A stretch of DNA of 64,000 nt from Shewanella kaireitica (GCF_023284045.1 NZ_JAKIKQ010000006.1:62001-126000), one strand, 5' to 3'; positions 19,893 through 28,851 are shown, counted from the first letter of the stretch. Numbers and translations: made by a program. Notes: generated by a model not told the origin, from the letters alone.

Positions 19893-20699
19893 TCACCAAC
19901 CTGATTGCCTATTTCTATACTCCTTTAGAGAGTCTTTAGACTGTCTTATTGCAGCAATAATTCGGTTCTTACCAGCCAATAATCTCACCTGATAAAAAGA
20001 CTCTCTGCGCAGTAATTGCCTTATGGGTGCACTCCAACTTTTTTGAATACTTTGCTTAATGGCCGCATTTGCATCTGGCGATGTTTGCATCAATTGCTGA
20101 GCGAATATGGTTGCGGCAGCCATAGGTTCAACCTCAACGGCTGTGAGCAAATTGTAGGATAATGCCTCTTCAGCAGTTAAAATATCAGCAGTCATAGTTA
20201 ACTTAAGCGCTTGATCTCTAGGCATTAGCTCTCTAAGGCCGACAAAACCAGCCATATCCGGCACCAATCCCCAACGCGCCTCCATAATCGACAACTTACA
20301 ACTAGGGGCTGCAATTCTAAAATCAGCACCTAACGCAATTTGCATCCCGCCACCATAACAAACGCCTTCCAATACTGCGATGACAGGTACAGGTAATCGT
20401 CGCCAGCCTATTGATACCCGCTGCGCCAAATTGGCATTACCTGGAAGCCATTTAAACAACAGTTTTACCGCATCGAAGGGAGATTTACTGACACTCTTTA
20501 CATCGAGGCCAGAGCAAAAGCTACCGCCCTCACCAAATAAGATAACCGCCCTTAGCGATTTGTCCTTTCTAAGCCGAACTATGCATGCGTCCACCTGCTT
20601 AAAAAGCTCATAATTCAAAGCATTATACTTTTCAGGACGATTTAGAGACACATACGCAATATTATCTTCTTTTCGCATCGAGACTAATTTATTGCTCAT
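19893..20699 (-). CDS. Crotonase (enoyl-CoA hydratase/isomerase) family protein
   Basis: A 268-residue protein from the ATG at 20699, with AGGA 7 nt upstream; the TTG at 20705 is too close to that site. The oxyanion-hole stretch (GSFCSGLDVKS and GVCYGGGMQIALGADFRIA) is intact. The position of the first catalytic glutamate of enoyl-CoA hydratase (E144 in the rat enzyme) is Q120, the second is E140 in IMEARWGLVPD, and D148 follows. That pattern argues against a plain hydratase; isomerase or another CoA-ester activity is possible. A single gene. Confidence 0.85.
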   Translation of the reverse strand: MSNKLVSMRKEDNIAYVSLNRPEKYNALNYELFKQVDACIVRLRKDKSLRAVILFGEGGSFCSGLDVKSVSKSPFDAVKLLFKWLPGNANLAQRVSIGWRRLPVPVIAVLEGVCYGGGMQIALGADFRIAAPSCKLSIMEARWGLVPDMAGFVGLRELMPRDQALKLTMTADILTAEEALSYNLLTAVEVEPMAAATIFAQQLMQTSPDANAAIKQSIQKSWSAPIRQLLRRESFYQVRLLAGKNRIIAAIRQSKDSLKEYRNRQSGW

Positions 20700-21082
20700 T
20701 TTCAAATCCTTTTACTCACTACTGGTCTGTCCAGATTGCAAGTTAACACATTTGGAATAAATCGTTAATACCTATAACATGTCGTTGTTTTTGACTATCG
20801 TCAATAAACTGTCATACAGTGCTACTTTCTATCAATGTCAGGATAGAGGATAATTATCGGTGAAAGATCTGTGTATTTCTGCATTTATGGCATTGATGTG
20901 ACACGGTTAGGAAACTAATTCAATTGCAATATTAGCGTTAAAAAAGCAATATAGTAACGCAGTGAATTTATATTAAAACATTTAAATTCATATAGATAGG
21001 TATAAGGTAAACTTTCAGTTAGCTTTTAAAAATAACAAAAAATAGTTAACTTGAGCAGGAATATTAGGATAAAAGAACAATA
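20700..21082. promoter_or_regulatory. Divergent intergenic region, 383 bp
   Basis: AT-rich non-coding stretch between the leftward crotonase gene and the rightward receiver-CheC gene. It must hold both promoters. I see no ORF, strong hairpin, or convincing operator in it. Confidence 0.4.
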
Positions 21083-22078
21083 ATGCCCTTTCCCGTACTA
21101 ATATGTGACGACTCTGCGCTCGCAAGAAAGCAGATGGCACGAACACTTCCAAAAGAGTGGGACGTTGAACTCACCTATGCCGCTAATGGTGCGGAAGGGA
21201 TCGATGCGATCCGTGAAGGTAAAGGCGAGATTGTTTTCTTAGACTTAAATATGCCTGTCATGGATGGTTATGAAGTCCTCGAAGCGATCCAAAAAGAAGA
21301 TCTTCCCGCTCTCGTCATTGTCGTTTCAGGTGATATCCAAATAAAAGCTCACGAACGGGTTAAAGTACTCGGAGCTCTCGACTTTATTCAAAAACCAGTG
21401 AGTGTTGACGCTATCAGTCACATCTTGCAAGAGTACGGCATTTTAGAACTCGCGATTGGTACTGGCCAAACTGAAAACCCGATGGTTGAGGTTGACCTAC
21501 GTGATGCTTGCCAAGAAGTCGCTAACGTCGCAATGGGACGAGCCGCAGACTTGTTATCAAAACTACTCGATGTTTTCGTGTTGCTGCCTATTCCTAACGT
21601 TAATGTGCTCGAAGTCAGTGAACTGACAATGACGCTAAAAGCGACGGAGGAAAACGGTACAGTCTCCGCACTTTGTCAGGGCTTTATTGGTGCAGGTATA
21701 GCAGGTGAAGCTTTACTGCTATTCCATGACTCCTCTTTTCAAGATATGGCCAAGCTGATGAAGCTTGAAAATCCAGAAGATGAAACCACTGAGTTAGAAG
21801 TCATGATGGACACTGGCAACGTGCTTATCGGGGCCTTTCTCAATGGGATCTCAGAGCAGCTACACATGAAATTCAGCCAAAGCCACCCCGTGGTATTAGG
21901 CCGTCATTGTACCGCCAATGAACTCATCCATGAGAATTCAGATAAATGGCAACGTACCCTAGCAATGGAAATAAACTATCAAATTGAAGATCATGATATT
22001 CAATGTGATTTACTGCTGCTATTTACTGAAGACTCATTGCCAACGCTTAACTATAAGCTCGGCTACTTGCTAGATTAA
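21083..22078 (+). CDS. Response regulator fused to a CheC-type phosphatase domain
   Basis: The 331-residue protein has a receiver domain (1-120; acidic D9/D10, phospho-acceptor D54 in FLDLNMPVMDG, K104) and a CheC/CheX/FliY-like domain. Two phosphatase signatures D/S-x3-E-x2-N-x22-P are visible: D141, E145, N148, P171, and a variant E239, D243, N246, P269. Known CheC-family enzymes dephosphorylate CheY-P; here the domain is tethered to its own receiver, which could make it a regulated phosphatase for other receivers. The diguanylate cyclase gene begins 1 bp after the stop, so the two are surely co-transcribed. Confidence 0.9.
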   Translation: MPFPVLICDDSALARKQMARTLPKEWDVELTYAANGAEGIDAIREGKGEIVFLDLNMPVMDGYEVLEAIQKEDLPALVIVVSGDIQIKAHERVKVLGALDFIQKPVSVDAISHILQEYGILELAIGTGQTENPMVEVDLRDACQEVANVAMGRAADLLSKLLDVFVLLPIPNVNVLEVSELTMTLKATEENGTVSALCQGFIGAGIAGEALLLFHDSSFQDMAKLMKLENPEDETTELEVMMDTGNVLIGAFLNGISEQLHMKFSQSHPVVLGRHCTANELIHENSDKWQRTLAMEINYQIEDHDIQCDLLLLFTEDSLPTLNYKLGYLLD

Positions 22079-22079
22079 G

Positions 22080-23060
22080 ATGGATCATAAGATGGCAGAC
22101 GATCAAAGCGCGATGAACGAGCTACACTGGCTGATTGATATGGTGCAAACCATTGAAGTTGGATTAGTCGTACTCGATACCGATTACAACATCCAACTGT
22201 GGAATGGTTTCATGGAAAACCACAGTGGCGTCTCACCTAATTCGATTAAAGGTAATAATCTGTTTGAGCAGTTTGAGTACCTTCCCTCAAAGTGGCTTAA
22301 ACACAAAATGGAGTCAGTATTTCAGCTAAAAAATCGCGCATTTATTAGCTGGGAACAACGTCCATTTGTTTTTCAATTTAAAAACTATCGTCCGATTACC
22401 GGTCGCGCAGACTTCATGTACCAAAATGTAACTTTGCTGCCGCTGTCATCATTGACGGGTGAAGTGACTCACTTAAGTATGATTGTTTATGATGTTACTG
22501 ATGTCGCTATTAACAAGTTGCAGCTAAAAGCGGTTAATGAAAGCCTTGAGGTATTAAGTCAGGTCGACGGTTTAACCCAGCTGTATAACCGCCGTCACTG
22601 GCAACTTTGTATGCAAAAAGAGTTCGATCGCAATAGTCGCTACGGCGATGAGACGACCTTGGTAATGTTGGATATTGATAACTTTAAGCTGATTAATGAC
22701 ACCTACGGCCATCAGGCGGGTGACAAAGTCATTCAAAACGTATCACACCTCATCAATAAGTCACTACGAGAGACAGATTGTGCTGGCCGTTATGGTGGCG
22801 AAGAGTTTGGCGTAGTGCTTGCCAATACGCCTGCTGCTAATGCGCTATTTTTTGCTGAGCGATTACGGAAAAAAGTCGAACAATCAGAAACTGTGTTTAA
22901 CGAACAGATCATTAAGGTCACGATAAGCATTGGCATATGCGATATCCAACCAGAAGTAATGAGTAGTGAAGCGTGGCTTTCTTTAGCCGATCAGGCTTTA
23001 TATCGGGCCAAAGAATCGGGCCGAAACTCATGTGCTATCCATCAGCATAAAAGCAGCTAG
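22080..23060 (+). CDS. PAS-domain diguanylate cyclase
   Basis: A 326-residue cytoplasmic protein: PAS at about 15-145 and GGDEF domain at 155-322. The active site is GGEEF (239-243), and RETD (230-233), exactly five residues upstream, is an intact inhibitory I-site, so active, product-inhibited c-di-GMP synthesis is expected. An ATG at 22092 is an alternative start. It is translated directly after the receiver-CheC gene and followed by a strong terminator. Confidence 0.93.
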   Translation: MDHKMADDQSAMNELHWLIDMVQTIEVGLVVLDTDYNIQLWNGFMENHSGVSPNSIKGNNLFEQFEYLPSKWLKHKMESVFQLKNRAFISWEQRPFVFQFKNYRPITGRADFMYQNVTLLPLSSLTGEVTHLSMIVYDVTDVAINKLQLKAVNESLEVLSQVDGLTQLYNRRHWQLCMQKEFDRNSRYGDETTLVMLDIDNFKLINDTYGHQAGDKVIQNVSHLINKSLRETDCAGRYGGEEFGVVLANTPAANALFFAERLRKKVEQSETVFNEQIIKVTISIGICDIQPEVMSSEAWLSLADQALYRAKESGRNSCAIHQHKSS

Positions 23061-23087
23061 CCACTTAATTGGCTGATTTTAGATAGC

Positions 23088-23114
23088 AAAATGCCCATCA
23101 ATGATGGGCATTTT
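23088..23114. terminator. Bidirectional terminator between the cyclase gene and rraB
   Basis: AAAATGCCCATC (23088-23099) pairs perfectly with GATGGGCATTTT (23103-23114) around a 3-nt loop, with T-runs on both strands. Confidence 0.9.
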
Positions 23115-23141
23115 TGATTCGAACTTAGTTGACTATGATGC

Positions 23142-23537
23142 TTAATCCAGTTCGTCTTCCTCTTCATCACGAACTTCACCGTCTTCATCGATGAAGTAAG
23201 TACCCCAACCGTCATAATCCACTTTTTGCTTATTCGCTAACAGCAATAGTTTTTCACAAGCTGTGTCGAGTAGCTCAACCTCAAGCTTATGAGAGGCGAC
23301 AGCATCGAAACAGATAATCACCGAACCATCTTCTAGTTCCATCTCTTCAGCGTCATTCACTTCAAAACCTAATTTGAAGGCGTCTACAGCTGCTTTTTCT
23401 AAGCGATCAAAATTGGTCGATGAGAAGTGATGCTCAATGGTGTAATCAGCATCTGGCAATGAACCGTCAGCAAGGATCGCTTCTACGATTTCACGGTTCT
23501 CAGCTTTTTGTTCGTTTAACAGGCGTTCTATAGACAT
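23142..23537 (-). CDS. rraB: Ribonuclease E inhibitor RraB
   Basis: A 131-residue acidic protein with the RraB family body ([33 protein letters not shown]) and a strongly acidic tail ending DEEEDELD. RraB binds RNase E and remodels the degradosome. It follows plsC by 28 bp on the same strand, so the two are probably one transcript. Confidence 0.93.
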   Translation of the reverse strand: MSIERLLNEQKAENREIVEAILADGSLPDADYTIEHHFSSTNFDRLEKAAVDAFKLGFEVNDAEEMELEDGSVIICFDAVASHKLEVELLDTACEKLLLLANKQKVDYDGWGTYFIDEDGEVRDEEEDELD

Positions 23538-23565
23538 CAGTTGCTCCTCAAAAATTTCGCGAAGA

Positions 23566-24294
23566 TTATACCGCTTTAGTCATTAATGCAGAAGCTTCTT
23601 GATTCAACTGTGATAACTTTTCCGACATCAAAGTATGAATGCGTTTAGAAAGCTCTTTCACCTGTGTCTTATCAACCCCTTTGGTTTCGATAGGCTCCAT
23701 CATTTCAATAATAACTACACCATTATTCCAGCGGTTTAATTTGATATGACCTTGATTGGACGCCAACACAGGCACCATAGGCACCCCTGCCGCAATTGCA
23801 GTGTAAAAAGCACCAGCTTTAAAAGGTAGTAGCCCCTTGCCACGAGATCGGGTTCCTTCAGGGAAAATCCAAACCGATAAACATTTGTCTTTAATTTTTC
23901 TTGCCGTAGCAGCCATGGTATCAAACGCTTTACTGCGATTTTTACGGTCAATCAATATGTTACCTGACAGCCAGTAAATTTGGCCAAACAGCGGCATCCA
24001 AGCAAGGCTTTTCTTACCTAGGCTAACAGTCCCTTTAGGCACGACTGCGGTATGAGTAAACATATCGAAATTATTTTGATGATTAGCGAGGAAAACACAA
24101 GGCTCTTCACTTTCGCCTTTAGAGTTGCGAACAATGACCTTAATGCCAAGTACAGGCGCCGCCCAAGAAAAAATCTTAGCAAACATATGCACATTGTCAC
24201 GGTGACGTGGTCGTAAAACGCAAGCTAAGCCACCGATAATAAAGGCTAAAACTAACATAACAGCTAAAATCAAACATCTAAGGATTAACAGCAC
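23566..24294 (-). CDS. plsC: 1-acyl-sn-glycerol-3-phosphate acyltransferase
   Basis: A 242-residue inner-membrane enzyme, if the GTG at 24294 is used: GGGAG stands 6 nt before it and the product then starts with the first membrane helix ([21 protein letters not shown]). A longer frame reaches 24351. Acyltransferase motifs: NHQNNFD (HxxxxD), a second block near [10 protein letters not shown] and [11 protein letters not shown]. It makes phosphatidic acid from lysophosphatidate. Likely operon with rraB. Confidence 0.93.
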   Translation of the reverse strand: MLLILRCLILAVMLVLAFIIGGLACVLRPRHRDNVHMFAKIFSWAAPVLGIKVIVRNSKGESEEPCVFLANHQNNFDMFTHTAVVPKGTVSLGKKSLAWMPLFGQIYWLSGNILIDRKNRSKAFDTMAATARKIKDKCLSVWIFPEGTRSRGKGLLPFKAGAFYTAIAAGVPMVPVLASNQGHIKLNRWNNGVVIIEMMEPIETKGVDKTQVKELSKRIHTLMSEKLSQLNQEASALMTKAV

Positions 24295-24493
24295 TACAAT
24301 CTCCCGCGATTTAATTGGCGCCAGTATAGCCAGCAAGCTCTGGCGACTCAATGTTTAGTTTACACATGTAGCCTGAACAAAGCCTATACAATGACGTACT
24401 CTTGTTACTTTAGCGCACGCAACTTAAGCGAACTTTAATCTAGCGCACATATTAAACATCGCGAATTCTAGCCTATAACCGACTTTTTCAAGG

Positions 24494-25285
24494 TCAGACC
24501 TCAGCAGCAATAGCTTTCGGCTTACTCGAAAAATGCAGTATAAGTCTAAAGCAAATTGCACTTACCGCTAAGGTCGCCACTATCGCTGCGCCGCTAGGTA
24601 GATCAAATGAAGCAGATAGCACTAGTCCCGCAACATAGCCAAATAAACCAACAAAGTAGGCCCAACCCAGCTTAAATCGGCCATTAAAGTGATTGACCGC
24701 GAGCGCTGGTAGTATCAAAGAGCTAAAGACCAAATAGACTCCGACAAGCTCAACAGAAAGCGTGATAACGATGGCGAATATCAGGTAGAAACCACGACCA
24801 GAAAGGATTTGAGGCTTTAGCGCCAAGAGTAACAAAATTGAGCCATAAATAACTGCAGGCAACACTAACTGGCTCCAGTTGACCCAAAGGATCTGCCCCG
24901 ACATCAGCTGTTTTAGCATCTCAGCCCCATGAGGGTCATTCGATAGTAGTAGCATAGCCGCTACTGCCGCCAATACATAGAAACAGCCAATAATGGCTTC
25001 CAGCTCATCGGCCATTCGTTTTGACAGCCAGGCGATGAAACCTGCGCCTGCAATTGCAAACAGCGCTGGCATCCAAATATTAGAGAAAGGTAAAGCCTCA
25101 ATATCGTGGTTCATATGACCCACAATAGCGCCTAAGGCTGCCACTTGGGCAATGGCAAGATCGATAAAAATGATGCCACGTTTCAATACTTGTTGTCCGA
25201 GGACAACATGGGTAGATAGAACCAGCATTCCGGCAACGAAAGCAGGCAGTAAAATTGATAATAGGTCCAGATCAAACATTAGCAT
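24494..25285 (-). CDS. znuB: Zinc/manganese ABC transporter permease, ZnuB-like
   Basis: A 263-residue ABC-3 family permease with about eight membrane helices; the second ATG at 25279 may be the true start. Conserved sequence VLGQQVLKRGIIFIDLAIAQVAALG near the N terminus and VELVGVYLVFSSLILPALA in the C-terminal half fit this family. It follows the substrate-binding gene by 73 bp. No ABC ATPase gene is adjacent: the next gene is plsC, not a ZnuC. Confidence 0.88.
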   Translation of the reverse strand: MLMFDLDLLSILLPAFVAGMLVLSTHVVLGQQVLKRGIIFIDLAIAQVAALGAIVGHMNHDIEALPFSNIWMPALFAIAGAGFIAWLSKRMADELEAIIGCFYVLAAVAAMLLLSNDPHGAEMLKQLMSGQILWVNWSQLVLPAVIYGSILLLLALKPQILSGRGFYLIFAIVITLSVELVGVYLVFSSLILPALAVNHFNGRFKLGWAYFVGLFGYVAGLVLSASFDLPSGAAIVATLAVSAICFRLILHFSSKPKAIAAEV

Positions 25286-25358
25286 TAACTCTGGTTAGGT
25301 GATCAAATTGCAGCTGAGTATTAACAACAATACTCAGCTGCAGCGGGCTCATAGGAAA

Positions 25359-26282
25359 CTATTGAGCTGCTAACAACAGATCAATTGCACTATCGTACAA
25401 GCTAAACAGATCAACACTATCATCATTACCACCCACTGACATTGGCAATACGATAACAGGCAGATCAGCACGCTCCCCTAGCCAGTCAGCACCGCGTTCA
25501 CTTTGATATGAAGCGATGATAATAGCTAAAATGTCGCCCTGCTTAGCACGATTTAACAAACCTGCTAAATGAGAACTACTAGGCGGAATACCGGGTTTGG
25601 GCTCAAGATCGGCTACTTGCTCCAAGCCTAACCAGTTATACAAGTACTTAAAGCTTGAGTGGTAAGCAATAACCTTCTTTCCCTGTAATGGTTTAGCTTT
25701 TTCTTCCCAACGAGGAATAGCTTGGCTCCAGCGTTCACTAAAACTAGCAAAGTTAGCTTTATACTCAGCAGCAGAATCCGCATCAATTTGAGCCAGCTTC
25801 TGTGTTAGTGCTTCTGCTACGCCCAGCAAACGTCTTGGGTCGAACTGCAGATGTGGGTTACCTTTAGCGTGAACATCTCCCATTGAACGGTCAACAGAAC
25901 TCATCTGATCCAGTGTGTCAATTTGCTCAGCAGCAAAGAATAACCCTTGATCAGTTGAGCGTACTTTGGCGTTGGCCGACTTCATCTGTAGCATTGGCAA
26001 CCAGCCAATCTCTAAATCCGCTCCTGCACAAACAGCTAAATCAGCTTGACGCATTTTTGCGATCAGGCTAGGTCTCGCCTGCACCTGATGAGGATCTTGC
26101 ATCGCCGTTGTGGCCGAATAGATCCGCGCATCTGGCGCCAGCTCCTTTGCTAACGCCGCATACTCAGGCTCACAAGCAAAAATATTAAGCCCAGCGACAG
26201 CACTGTTAGCGGTACCTAAAGCCAAGGTCAAAGTGAGAGCCTTAAGCCCTCCAGTTAAAAACTGCTTAGAATTGATGCGCAC
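25359..26282 (-). CDS. znuA: Zinc ABC transporter substrate-binding protein, ZnuA-like
   Basis: A 307-residue protein from a GTG with GGGGG 6 nt upstream; the gene overlaps the preceding porin gene by 17 bp, so the two are translationally linked. Signal peptide 1-30. Likely zinc ligands H65 (DPHQ), H144 (NPHLQFDP) and H208 (AYHSS) stand at the positions usual for cluster A-I proteins. The histidine-rich loop of E. coli ZnuA is absent, whereas the upstream porin is His-rich. Confidence 0.88.
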   Translation of the reverse strand: MRINSKQFLTGGLKALTLTLALGTANSAVAGLNIFACEPEYAALAKELAPDARIYSATTAMQDPHQVQARPSLIAKMRQADLAVCAGADLEIGWLPMLQMKSANAKVRSTDQGLFFAAEQIDTLDQMSSVDRSMGDVHAKGNPHLQFDPRRLLGVAEALTQKLAQIDADSAAEYKANFASFSERWSQAIPRWEEKAKPLQGKKVIAYHSSFKYLYNWLGLEQVADLEPKPGIPPSSSHLAGLLNRAKQGDILAIIIASYQSERGADWLGERADLPVIVLPMSVGGNDDSVDLFSLYDSAIDLLLAAQ

Positions 26283-27459
26283 CGTGAGCCCCCAGAGTCA
26301 TAACATACTGAAGAGTTATAACATTATCGTCTTCTATACCGTCAAAGTTAGTACCTTGCTGGTTGGTATATTGCAAACGAACCGTTGAGAAATGACTATG
26401 GTGCCAAGCTAAGCTGACTTCAGTTTCTTTCAGCTTTTGCGGGTCAAAATGGTCATCATGCATCAATTGAGTATCTACCTGGCCATAACGTACACCTGCA
26501 GACCACTTTGGTGAGAACTGATAGACACCACTTAAGTACCAGCCATCCTGATAGTCTTTACCTGCATCGTCGTGATCATGCTCGTCATGATCATCATGCC
26601 CCTCTTCTAACGGTTTAAAATCAGTCACTCTAAAGTATTCGCCACTTAGAGTAAGATGCTGATATTTGTAGTTACCATTAGGCGCCCATTTGTAGACAAA
26701 ATCAGCTACATAGGTGTTTTCACCGGTGTACTGCGCACTATGGCTATGATCATGCTCTTCTTGAACGGCGGCATGATCATCGTGCTCTTCAGCAGTCATG
26801 CGACCATTTTCATTACGTAGGTAGCTTAATCCCGCCTGCCACGAACCATTAACACCTGCATCGCCACCGATCTTGGTAAATGCAGTATAAACACCAATGG
26901 TTTTGTAATCGCGTTCACCATGCTCATCAGCGGCTTGCATACTATCGCCTTTAAATGCCTCAGCCCCCATAGTCCAATATAGATCTGTAGGCGCCACATA
27001 GCTCACTCGCAGACCGTCATCAAAATAATGGCTGCCTAGAAAGGCACGGTAGGCTGCTGGTCTGTCTGAGAACGCATCAGTGTGTACATGTTGATTATTT
27101 AAGTAGCCAATGTCTGATAAGAAGCGACCCGCTCTCATGGAAAGGCCGTAAGGCATTGCCATTGTTTGAATGAACGCTTCTTCAAGGCCTAGTTCAGTCT
27201 CACCATCATGCACCTCTATGACAGCGGTAAGCTTACCGTAGAACATATCATCGATATTGGCACTCATCGCCACTTCAGTGTGGCCTAAGCCAAACCCTTC
27301 AACACGTTCGCTCATCGGGCGTTCAGTGTTTTGATAGTAACCATCTAGAACTGCACTTATCGCAGGGTTGGTTAGGCTTGAATCTTCCGCATAAGCGTTG
27401 ATTGAAAAAAAGGCGCATGCAGCAGCTACACCGGTTAGGCGCATAGTAGAAATAGTCAT
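26266..27459 (-). CDS. Outer-membrane beta-barrel with histidine-rich loops, probable zinc porin
   Basis: A 397-residue protein with a signal peptide ending INAYA, alternating amphipathic strands, and a C-terminal GAHGAHQF. Two His/Asp clusters stand out: EEHDDHAAVQEEHDHSHSAQ (223-242) and EEGHDDHDEHDHDD (285-298), probably surface loops or a plug that collects metal. CGGAGA precedes the ATG. Its place directly upstream of and overlapping znuA makes zinc passage across the outer membrane the likely role; this is inferred from context and composition. Confidence 0.82.
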   Translation of the reverse strand: MTISTMRLTGVAAACAFFSINAYAEDSSLTNPAISAVLDGYYQNTERPMSERVEGFGLGHTEVAMSANIDDMFYGKLTAVIEVHDGETELGLEEAFIQTMAMPYGLSMRAGRFLSDIGYLNNQHVHTDAFSDRPAAYRAFLGSHYFDDGLRVSYVAPTDLYWTMGAEAFKGDSMQAADEHGERDYKTIGVYTAFTKIGGDAGVNGSWQAGLSYLRNENGRMTAEEHDDHAAVQEEHDHSHSAQYTGENTYVADFVYKWAPNGNYKYQHLTLSGEYFRVTDFKPLEEGHDDHDEHDHDDAGKDYQDGWYLSGVYQFSPKWSAGVRYGQVDTQLMHDDHFDPQKLKETEVSLAWHHSHFSTVRLQYTNQQGTNFDGIEDDNVITLQYVMTLGAHGAHQF

Positions 27460-27536
27460 TTTGTCTCCGAAATACAGCTAAGCAAAGTCTTCCCAATAGG
27501 AATACTTAATTTAATTTTTAGTTATTTTTTGAATTA

Positions 27537-27827
27537 CTAAACTGTAAAAGGAGGGGCGCGGCTATTGAAGAAATTCACATGAAGTGAATTAAAAACAGGA
27601 AGGATATACTCTTTGCTCTCAACAAACTGTCGTTCTACCGCAATATGTATTTCAAAGCTAGGTAGCAGCTTATTGACGTGGTGTTGGTGATAACACAGAG
27701 TACAATGGTTTTGAGCGCCATCATCCAAATGACTCAGATCATGAGCGGACGCTGCAAATGACAGGCACAAGAATACGGCAATAAGCCCTATTGCAAGTTT
27801 CTGTTTTACGCTACTCAGTTGAATCAA
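27537..27827 (-). CDS. Small periplasmic zinc-chaperone-like protein of the zinc operon
   Basis: A 96-residue secreted protein from a TTG with AAGG 8 nt upstream. The signal peptide (about 1-28) precedes HCTLCYHQHH (41-50), a compact Cys/His cluster suited to zinc. Small proteins of this kind are annotated as zinc chaperones of ABC-type zinc uptake systems. It is the first gene of the operon that continues with the His-rich porin 77 bp on, then znuA and znuB. Confidence 0.78.
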   Translation of the reverse strand: MIQLSSVKQKLAIGLIAVFLCLSFAASAHDLSHLDDGAQNHCTLCYHQHHVNKLLPSFEIHIAVERQFVESKEYILPVFNSLHVNFFNSRAPPFTV

Positions 27828-27906
27828 AGTGTTAACCTTGTTTACAAAAAAAACATGCCAATTCTATGTCGTTCGAAGTCGAAGTCAAGCGTTCACTAAT
27901 TGAAAG

Positions 27907-27936
27907 CGTTACAAAGTGTTTGTGACGAATATCACT
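27907..27936. promoter_or_regulatory. CRP-type site plus overlapping inverted repeat upstream of the zinc operon
   Basis: TGTGA (27921-27925), 6-bp spacer CGAATA, TCACT (27932-27936) matches the CRP consensus at nine of ten half-site bases. Overlapping it, CGTTACAAA (27907-27915) and TTTGTGACG (27919-27927) form an inverted repeat with one mismatch. The site lies about 95 bp upstream of the zinc operon start and 116 bp before the 41-residue peptide gene. Confidence 0.5.
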
Positions 27937-28051
27937 TATACTTGAATGACAATTAATACTGTCTTAAGCTCATACAGCTAATATAACTGCTGTAAAATGC
28001 ATTCATAGTGATATGAAACAAGAGTTTATTTATTAATAAGGCGCAAATACT

Positions 28052-28177
28052 ATGCTTGAACTTCTTCGCTCAAACTTAAAATTTCTTATTTTGACGTCGC
28101 TATTTTTTATTGTAGTGCTTGGCGGGATTTATTACGTTGAAGCTGCACTTGAAGCACAGGTTCAGGTTGTAGACTAG
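28052..28177 (+). CDS. Predicted 41-residue single-span membrane peptide
   Basis: ATG at 28052 opens a 41-codon frame ending TAG at 28177: MLELLRSNLKFLILTSLFFI then a second hydrophobic stretch and a polar tail EAALEAQVQVVD. It has a positive-inside N terminus (R6, K10) and one membrane helix of about 18 residues. AAGG lies 11 nt before the ATG, a weak site. Not a family I recognise; coding is plausible but unproven. Confidence 0.5.
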   Translation: MLELLRSNLKFLILTSLFFIVVLGGIYYVEAALEAQVQVVD

Positions 28178-28238
28178 TCTTTACGTCATGACAGAGTTGC
28201 ACTCTCTAGTGCTAACTCTGTTAATTACCTATAAGCTA

Positions 28239-28568
28239 TTAACGATACTTCTGCCGCTCTTCACTGTTATCAACTTGCTCAGGCGCTTCGGTGACTTTCA
28301 TATGATCCATCATATGACTAACCAGCAACAACATCACCGCAAATATCGCTACCGGGATACAGATATTACGTATGCTTTCGTCGAAATACCCCCATACGAT
28401 TGCCATAAATCCAATATAGAAACCTGCCATTTTTACTCGCGCCATCGGTGCACTTTTTCCTAACCATGCGTCACAAAGTGGACATTGGATCTCTCCACTC
28501 AAGCCTTTTCCCCTTTGGTTGACTATTTTGTCGATCGCGAAAGACTTAGAACAATGTGCACATATCAA
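28239..28568 (-). CDS. Zinc-ribbon membrane protein, unknown function
   Basis: A 109-residue protein with a leading CAHC and later CPLC, a four-cysteine zinc ribbon of about 30 residues, followed by two membrane helices (about 46-62 and 66-86). The start is a TTG at 28568 with a GAGA-rich upstream sequence. No neighbouring gene suggests a role. The rightward frame over it is a shadow. Confidence 0.65.
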   Translation of the reverse strand: MICAHCSKSFAIDKIVNQRGKGLSGEIQCPLCDAWLGKSAPMARVKMAGFYIGFMAIVWGYFDESIRNICIPVAIFAVMLLLVSHMMDHMKVTEAPEQVDNSEERQKYR

Positions 28569-28786
28569 AGCGGTTTCTCTCTATATCATCAATTAAATTT
28601 GTTTTGTGGCTAACAACACCAATAAGTGCCATATGCAGCCAAAAACTGGCCGCCAATTCTAACAGATTAGACTTTCTTCAGGGCGTTATTTTTCTCAATG
28701 CTGCTATCAAACTTACAACGGGCGGCTGATATGCTAACTGCCATTATCGAATTCCTAGCGAACTGAAGAAAATTTGCGTCTCTGAT

Positions 28787-28817
28787 TTGACTACCTATTT
28801 AATATAATTGGTATAAT
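28787..28817 (+). promoter_or_regulatory. Candidate sigma-70 promoter of the MscS-type channel gene
   Basis: TTGACT (28787-28792) and TATAAT (28812-28817, a perfect -10) are 19 bp apart, slightly longer than the 17-bp optimum, and lie 35 bp before the channel start codon. Confidence 0.5.
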
Positions 28818-28851
28818 ATTATTACTTTAGGGAATTAACGGACGCGCACAG

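Noticed and set aside
26300..26330. Zur-box-like GTTATAACATTATC near the start of znuA
   Set aside because: It lies inside the coding end of the porin gene and has only part of the symmetry of a Zur site.
28188..28463. Rightward open frame over the zinc-ribbon membrane gene
   Set aside because: No family features; the opposite strand has a clear CxxC ribbon plus membrane helices.
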